Source: Bacteroidota bacterium (GTDB taxonomy: Bacteria > Bacteroidota > Ignavibacteria > SZUA-365 > JAADGX01). Taken from it: a stretch of DNA of 7,154 nucleotides. Numbering within the stretch: the stretch's first letter is position 1; each line of letters begins with the position of its first letter. Made by a program: the position numbers and the translations under genes. The stretch covers positions 1-7,154 of the forward strand of contig JAJRXL010000377.1 of the NCBI GenBank assembly GCA_024276335.1, written 5' to 3'. Positions 3,729 through 7,154 of this stretch are shown piece by piece. Below the pieces are notes generated by a model. The model made no database searches. It saw nothing but the letters and a program-made list of their open reading frames with translations, and was not told where the DNA came from.

Positions 3729-6197
3729 ATGAGAAACATGACACTGCGGCAATTGGGGGTGATTGGATTATTTGGATTGCTGGCGCTGGCCTTTACCACC
3801 GAATCATCGAATTCGCAAGTGCCCCGGACGATCAGTTACCAGGGTGTTTTAACCGACGGCACGGGGAACATGGTTGCGGATGGGAATTACAGCTTGACCT
3901 TTCGGCTCTACGACCGACCGACCGGCGGCAACCCGCTGTGGACGGAAAAGCAATTAGCGCCCGTGCGAAGCGGCGTGTTCAATGTCAGGCTCGGTGACGT
4001 TACGCCGTTGACGCTGCCGTTTTCCACCCCGTACTGGTTGGGAGTTTCGGTCGAAAACGGCGCGGAACTGGTGCCGCGCCTCGCCTTGACGGGATCTCCG
4101 TACAGCCTTCGTTCGGCGGTCACGGAAAGTATTGCCGGTATCCCCGCCGGCGGCGACTTGCAGGGGAGCTATCCGAATCCCACGATTGCCGATGGCGCGG
4201 TGACGGCGAAGAAAATCCAGGCGCGGCAGGTCGTCAAGAGCATCAACTCCCTGAAAGATCACGTAACGGTTAAAGCGGGCGCAAACGTTTCCATCTCGAC
4301 CGACGGTGACACGCTCATTATCTCGGCGTCGGGTGGCGACGGTGATATTACGGCAGTATCAGCCGGGGAAGGGCTGGCGGGAGGAGGAACGTCGGGCGAC
4401 GTCACGATAGCCCTCGCCGATTCCGGAGTGACTGCACAAAAGCTTGCGAACGGGGCTGTCACCGCCCCCAAACTCCAAACGCTGAATGTCCCGGCGCCGG
4501 GAAACAGCCTTACTTTTACCGCTGGTGGACTGCTGTGGAAAAGCGTGAGCGGGGCGGGAGGCGATATCAGCGCGGTAAATGCCGGCGCAGGATTAAGTGG
4601 AGGCGGCACGTCGGGCGACGTGACGCTCTTTATCGGTGCGCAGGCGATCAAGGGGTCCATGATCGCGCCGGGCGAGATCGGAAAGGGGCACCTTGCGGCG
4701 CCGGGCGGCACGTCCGGGCAGGTTCTTGGGACCGATGGCTCGACGTTGCAATGGGTCTCGCCCCCCGGTTTCACCCTCCCGTTTTCAGAAACGATTTCGT
4801 ATCCGAACCCTGCCTTCGGTGTCACGAATACCGGTTCGGGCCTGAACCCGACGGCGATTTTCGGGAGCAGCGCAATGGGTGTGGGCGTTTACGGCCACAG
4901 TCCGAAAGGAACCGGGGTTTACGGCGTCTCGAGCGGCATACGTGAAGCGGGAGTTTCAGGAAATGCTTACGGCAATGACGGCCGGGGCGTGGAAGGAAAG
5001 GCCGACGTTGGGATAAATGCAAAAGGTGTCTTTGGTGAAAGCTCCAGCGGGGTCGGTGTCTATGGAACGAACCCAGTCAAAACCAGCGTGGGATACCTCG
5101 GCGGCACGTATGGCGTTTTTGGACAATCAAGCCCGGGGGCCTTCGGCTATATCGGCGGTCACAACAATGGCGTGTACGGCGAGAGTGATTCGGGCCGGGG
5201 CCTCGAGGGACGAACCGTAGCGGGCACGGCGGTGTCAGGATCCTCGCCGAAGGCGACGGGGTACCTTGCGGGCATGCAGTACGGCGTCTATGGGAGAAGC
5301 TCCGGCGGCGGGTTCGGATTCCTGGGAAGCATGGACGAGGGAGTGCACGGAGAAATAGACACGGGGAAAGGCGTGGTAGGCAAGGTCGGCAGCGGCTTCG
5401 CCGTGTACGGACAGATGCCGGGGATTACCGGTTGGATTGCCGGGAGCGGTTACGGCGTTTTCGGTCGGAAAGCCGGCGGTGGCAGGGGCTGGCTGGGAAG
5501 CGCGGAAACCGGCGTGTACGGCGAACACAACAGCGGCTACGGGGTCATGGGAAAATCCCTCGGGGATTCCACGAAGGCGGGCGTCTTCGGCGTATCCACC
5601 GTTCGCGGCGGTGTGGGGGTCCTGGGCGTCGCGGACTCGGGCGCCAATGCCTACGGTGTCTGGGGCAAGAGCGCGGGCGGCTTTGCCGGGTACTTAAGCG
5701 GAGACGTGAACGTAACCGGAACCCTGACCAAGGGCGGCGGCGCGTTCAAGATCGATCATCCGCTGCACCCGGAAACCATGTATCTCTATCACTCGTTTGT
5801 CGAATCCCCGGACATGATGAACGTGTACAACGGCAACGTCATCCTCGATTCGCACGGCGAGGCGACGGTGGAGTTGCCGGACTGGTTCGAAGCGTTGAAC
5901 CGCGATTACCGGTACCAGTTGACGGCCATCGGCGTGCCTGCGCCCAACCTTCATGTTGCCACGAAAGTATCGAACAACCGGTTCACGATTGCGGGCGGAA
6001 CACCCGGGCTCGAAGTCTCCTGGCAGGTCACCGGTATCCGCAAAGACCCGTACGCAAATACTCATCGCATTCCCGTGGAAGTCGAGAAGCCGCCCCGGGA
6101 GCGCGGCTCCTACCTGCATCCCGAAGCCTTCGGCCTGCCGTCTTCCCGGAGCGTGGATGAAGCAATCAAGAGCGGCGCCGGGAAAATTTCCCGGTAG
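3729..6197 (+). CDS. Secreted fibre-like protein with Gly-rich repeats (822 aa)
   Basis: A probable extracellular or cell-surface fibre; no enzymatic motif is visible. Domains in order: signal peptide (about 1-30, basic start then LGVIGLFGLLALAF); an N-terminal beta-rich domain from RTISYQGVLTDG to SPYSLRSA (33-130); a linker with GDLQGSYPNPTI (142-153), a motif seen in many tail-fibre-like proteins; two copies of DI[TS]AV-x-AG-x-GL-x-GGGTSGDVT (206-226, 279-299) between helical AVTAKKI/AVTAPKL segments; a Gly-rich region (about 384-660) with GVYG/GVFG every 15-20 residues and a 57-residue super-repeat; and a C-terminal domain (about 672-800) with KIDHPLHPETMYLYHSFVES (674-693) and VSWQVTGI. 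I recall both end domains from proteins of many environmental bacteria, without a named function. There is no type IX sorting domain, so the export route past the periplasm is unclear. The sorting-domain gene follows after 41 nt, suggesting an operon. It resembles phage tail fibres only in repeat style; no phage genes are nearby. Confidence 0.92.
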   Translation: MRNMTLRQLGVIGLFGLLALAFTTESSNSQVPRTISYQGVLTDGTGNMVADGNYSLTFRLYDRPTGGNPLWTEKQLAPVRSGVFNVRLGDVTPLTLPFSTPYWLGVSVENGAELVPRLALTGSPYSLRSAVTESIAGIPAGGDLQGSYPNPTIADGAVTAKKIQARQVVKSINSLKDHVTVKAGANVSISTDGDTLIISASGGDGDITAVSAGEGLAGGGTSGDVTIALADSGVTAQKLANGAVTAPKLQTLNVPAPGNSLTFTAGGLLWKSVSGAGGDISAVNAGAGLSGGGTSGDVTLFIGAQAIKGSMIAPGEIGKGHLAAPGGTSGQVLGTDGSTLQWVSPPGFTLPFSETISYPNPAFGVTNTGSGLNPTAIFGSSAMGVGVYGHSPKGTGVYGVSSGIREAGVSGNAYGNDGRGVEGKADVGINAKGVFGESSSGVGVYGTNPVKTSVGYLGGTYGVFGQSSPGAFGYIGGHNNGVYGESDSGRGLEGRTVAGTAVSGSSPKATGYLAGMQYGVYGRSSGGGFGFLGSMDEGVHGEIDTGKGVVGKVGSGFAVYGQMPGITGWIAGSGYGVFGRKAGGGRGWLGSAETGVYGEHNSGYGVMGKSLGDSTKAGVFGVSTVRGGVGVLGVADSGANAYGVWGKSAGGFAGYLSGDVNVTGTLTKGGGAFKIDHPLHPETMYLYHSFVESPDMMNVYNGNVILDSHGEATVELPDWFEALNRDYRYQLTAIGVPAPNLHVATKVSNNRFTIAGGTPGLEVSWQVTGIRKDPYANTHRIPVEVEKPPRERGSYLHPEAFGLPSSRSVDEAIKSGAGKISR
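4344..4628 (+). repeat. Internal duplication of a GL-x-GGGTSGDVT motif
   Basis: Codons for residues 206-227 (4344-4409) and 279-300 (4563-4628) encode near-identical motifs, with an exact GGGTSGDVT core in both, 73 residues apart. The DNA shares the run ACGTCGGGCGACGT but differs elsewhere, so the duplication is old or has been under protein-level selection. Such motifs are common in fibre proteins with trimeric beta structure. Confidence 0.75.
5109..5558 (+). repeat. Tandem 57-residue (171-bp) super-repeat in the fibre protein
   Basis: Copy 1 (5109-5279, residues 461-517) and copy 2 (5280-5450, residues 518-574) align without gaps. Copy 3 (5451-5558, residues 575-610) matches for 36 residues before diverging. 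Each copy starts YGV[FY]G, has a G[FR]G-x-[IL]G turn about 12 residues later, then GV[YH]GE, then G[LV]-x-G; copies 1 and 2 end TG[YW][LI]AG. An earlier partial copy ends VGYLGGT (454-460). The DNA has diverged much more than the pattern, which argues for structural constraint rather than recent slippage. Confidence 0.75.
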
Positions 6198-6227
6198 CAT
6201 GGTTGGCGCGCATCAATGACGACACGT

Positions 6228-6231
6228 GGAG
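6228..6231 (+). promoter_or_regulatory. Ribosome-binding site that fixes the sorting-domain protein start
   Basis: GGAG ends 7 nt before ATG 6239 but only 1 nt before ATG 6233. The frame is also open to a TTG at 6203, which has no good site. Start 6239 fits both spacing and signal-peptide form. Confidence 0.65.
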
Positions 6232-6238
6232 TATGAAA

Positions 6239-6796
6239 ATGAAATGCGTATTGCGAAACTCGATTTTTATCCTGGTTGTTTTCCTGCTTTGTATTCAGGT
6301 CGATATGACCGCGCAGCCTTCATATCACATTCCAAGGACGGTGTTCGGATCGGGGGGAGGCATGATGAGCGGGCCGGAGTTCCAGGTGCGGGGCACGGTA
6401 GGACAAGCCGCTGTCGGCGTGGCGTTGAATACCTTTCATCGAAGCCACGCGGGCTTCTGGTACACGTCGAATGGCATTCCATCGACTATTGAAGAAGGAC
6501 AAGGCAATGATGCGGTGGGATTCGTCCTTTTCCAGAATCACCCCAACCCCTTCGGCTACTCGGTCACCGGCGCCCCGGTAACAGTAATCAGTTACATCCT
6601 TCCCGCGAGGGTCCGGGTCGTGATGGTTGCTTATGATTTGTACGGGAGGAAAGTCGCAGTCCGGCACGAGGGGATACAGGAAAAAGGTTACCACGAACTT
6701 GAGTTCGACGGCACGGGGTTACCCGCGGGTGTGTACCTGATCACGATGCGGGCGGGGAAGGGCGTTCATTCGATAAAAGCGCTCCTGATCAGGTAA
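6239..6796 (+). CDS. Secreted protein with type IX secretion (Por) C-terminal sorting domain, 185 aa
   Basis: Predicted to be exported by Sec to the periplasm and then moved across the outer membrane by the type IX secretion system. Signal peptide: residues 1-26, MKCVLRNSIF then a hydrophobic core ILVVFLLCI, ending near MTAQ. A short mature domain (about 30-76) has the pattern VFGSGGGMMSGPEFQVRGTV, followed by GQAAVG and AGFWY, which I recall as an N-terminal module of many such proteins. After a linker comes the sorting domain (about 95-185): GFVLFQNHPNPF (94-105), VTVISYILP (114-122), VAYDLYGRKVA (130-140), GYHELEFDGTGLPAGVYLI (150-168), and the basic end HSIKALLIR. All are hallmarks of the type A sorting domain. 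The protein has almost no cargo beyond these two parts, so it may be a small surface component or partner of the preceding fibre protein, with which it is probably co-transcribed (41 nt gap). Start chosen from the GGAG at 6228-6231; ATG 6233 is possible. Confidence 0.9.
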   Translation: MKCVLRNSIFILVVFLLCIQVDMTAQPSYHIPRTVFGSGGGMMSGPEFQVRGTVGQAAVGVALNTFHRSHAGFWYTSNGIPSTIEEGQGNDAVGFVLFQNHPNPFGYSVTGAPVTVISYILPARVRVVMVAYDLYGRKVAVRHEGIQEKGYHELEFDGTGLPAGVYLITMRAGKGVHSIKALLIR

Positions 6797-6807
6797 AGGA
6801 TGGAGCG
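6780..6807 (+). terminator. Possible weak terminator hairpin over the end of the sorting-domain gene
   Basis: CGCTCC (6780-6785) and GGAGCG (6802-6807) form a 6-bp stem enclosing the stop codon, and the loop contains the palindrome CCTGATCAGG. No U-run follows directly; the nearest T7 is at 6865-6871. Weak as an intrinsic terminator. Confidence 0.2.
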
Positions 6808-7154
6808 GTTCTGGATGCGAAAAGTTGTAGGCTGAATGAATTGGCGAATTATCGGATTGACGAATTTTTTTCATGTCGTTGCGAAAGCCAGAGGCTCGAA
6901 GCAATCTCCATAGCCTCTGCGCTCTGGACGTAAAATCTTGGCGTTCTGAGTTTTCCCCCAAGGACATAAAGAGGGCACAACCAGTCCGCCGGAGTTTTGC
7001 GGACTTGGAAGGGCGCAAGGAAGAAAACATCTAAAGCCCAATACCAAAAGTGAACAGTATCTAATCCGGTAACGATCACGATGCCGATACCGATTACGAC
7101 AGCGATCACGAGCAACAAAATCCGAAATTCCACCCGCCATCAAGAAGCGCTAAA
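6797..7154. repeat. Non-coding region resembling a degraded dispersed intergenic repeat
   Basis: About 358 bases with no convincing gene. The segment 6874-6919 (TGTCGTTGCGA, later GAAGCAATCTCC) resembles the 'TGTCATTGCGAGC..GAAGCAATCTC' type of dispersed palindromic repeat I recall from many environmental bacterial genomes. It contains CAGAGGCT/AGCCTCTG (6889-6896, 6912-6919), an 8-bp stem with a 15-base loop. Further on, AGTCCGC/GCGGACT (6983-6989, 6999-7005) forms a 7-bp stem, and a hexamer tract lies at 7074-7109. Before it, 6838-6871 has several GAATT units and a T7 run. Assignment to a named repeat family is not possible without genome comparison. Confidence 0.45.
7074..7109 (+). repeat. 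Degenerate hexamer tandem repeat, consensus GATNNC
   Basis: Six consecutive 6-base units: GATCAC, GATGCC, GATACC, GATTAC, GACAGC, GATCAC, with one changed base (GACAGC) in the fixed GAT..C frame. Translated, it gives artificial-looking alternating hydrophobic or Arg-rich peptides on the minus strand, which explains the open frames there. Confidence 0.75.

Noticed and set aside
3354..3752. Minus-strand open frame of 132 codons upstream of the fibre gene
   Set aside because: No ribosome-binding site, no recognisable motif, and it overlaps the fibre gene's start and promoter region.
4259..4825. Minus-strand Pro/Ala/Ser-rich frame of 188 codons
   Set aside because: A shadow of the Gly-rich fibre coding sequence; low-complexity composition follows from the codons on the other strand.
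5432..6160. Arg-rich plus-strand frame of 242 codons inside the fibre gene
   Set aside because: Alternate-frame reading of GC-rich repeats; the fibre frame carries signal peptide, repeats and conserved C-terminal domain.
3729..6197. Calling the fibre gene a prophage tail fibre
   Set aside because: Repeat style alone is shared by many secreted bacterial proteins. It has a Sec signal peptide and no phage structural, integrase or lysis gene lies nearby.
6849..7133. Minus-strand frame with an apparent transmembrane segment
   Set aside because: The hydrophobic run is produced by the GATNNC hexamer repeat, and the frame continues through hairpins and repeat-like sequence without a ribosome-binding site.
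1..7154. CRISPR array, tRNA, transposase or defence genes
   Set aside because: No regularly spaced identical repeats, no cloverleaf-like segment with a T-loop in register, and no recognisable protein of those classes on either strand.

Overview
The window (about 7.2 kb, moderately GC-rich) looks like chromosomal DNA of a Bacteroidota/Chlorobiota-type bacterium, with Ignavibacteria- or Kapabacteria-like lineages as my best guess. The main evidence is the C-terminal Por-type (type IX secretion) sorting domain on the last gene. The large repetitive fibre-like protein, whose N- and C-terminal domains I recall from such genomes, supports this. The lineage is inference; there is no rRNA or other marker gene here.

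Layout. (1) Bases 1-864, minus strand: a histone-deacetylase-superfamily (AcuC/HDAC-like) deacetylase, complete at its start and cut by the window edge at its C-terminus. (2) Bases 865-1100: a divergent intergenic region with two mutually exclusive hairpins. (3) Bases 1101-2192, plus strand: an S9 (prolyl oligopeptidase family) alpha/beta hydrolase. Its reading frame starts with a signal peptide at 1101 and is broken by an in-frame TAG at 1218-1220; the catalytic part reopens at ATG 1227. (4) Bases 2171-2289: a three-copy degenerate repeat that begins inside the last codons of the hydrolase. (5) Bases 2378-2892: a complete cold-shock transcription unit with a strong sigma-70-like promoter, a leader of about 215 nt, a 69-aa cold-shock protein and a 15-bp terminator stem. 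(6) Bases 2893-3728: more than 800 bases without a confident gene. It holds one doubtful minus-strand ORF, a cluster of GATAA/TTATC motifs and a candidate promoter. (7) Bases 3729-6197: an 822-aa secreted fibre-like protein with Gly-rich repeats, followed after 41 nt by (8) 6239-6796, a 185-aa protein with signal peptide and type IX sorting domain; the two probably form an operon. (9) Bases 6797-7154: non-coding sequence that resembles a degraded dispersed intergenic repeat, with two hairpins and a GATNNC hexamer tract.

How the parts relate. The last two genes most plausibly make an envelope or surface structure: a Sec-exported repetitive fibre and a small partner that carries the outer-membrane sorting signal. 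The hydrolase would normally be exported too, but the amber codon separates the enzyme from its signal peptide. The deacetylase and cold-shock gene are ordinary housekeeping or stress genes with no evident link to the surface genes.

I see no CRISPR array, tRNA, rRNA, transposase or known defence system. The best candidates for follow-up are the amber-interrupted hydrolase, the fibre/sorting-domain pair with its 57-residue super-repeat, and the non-coding repeats.
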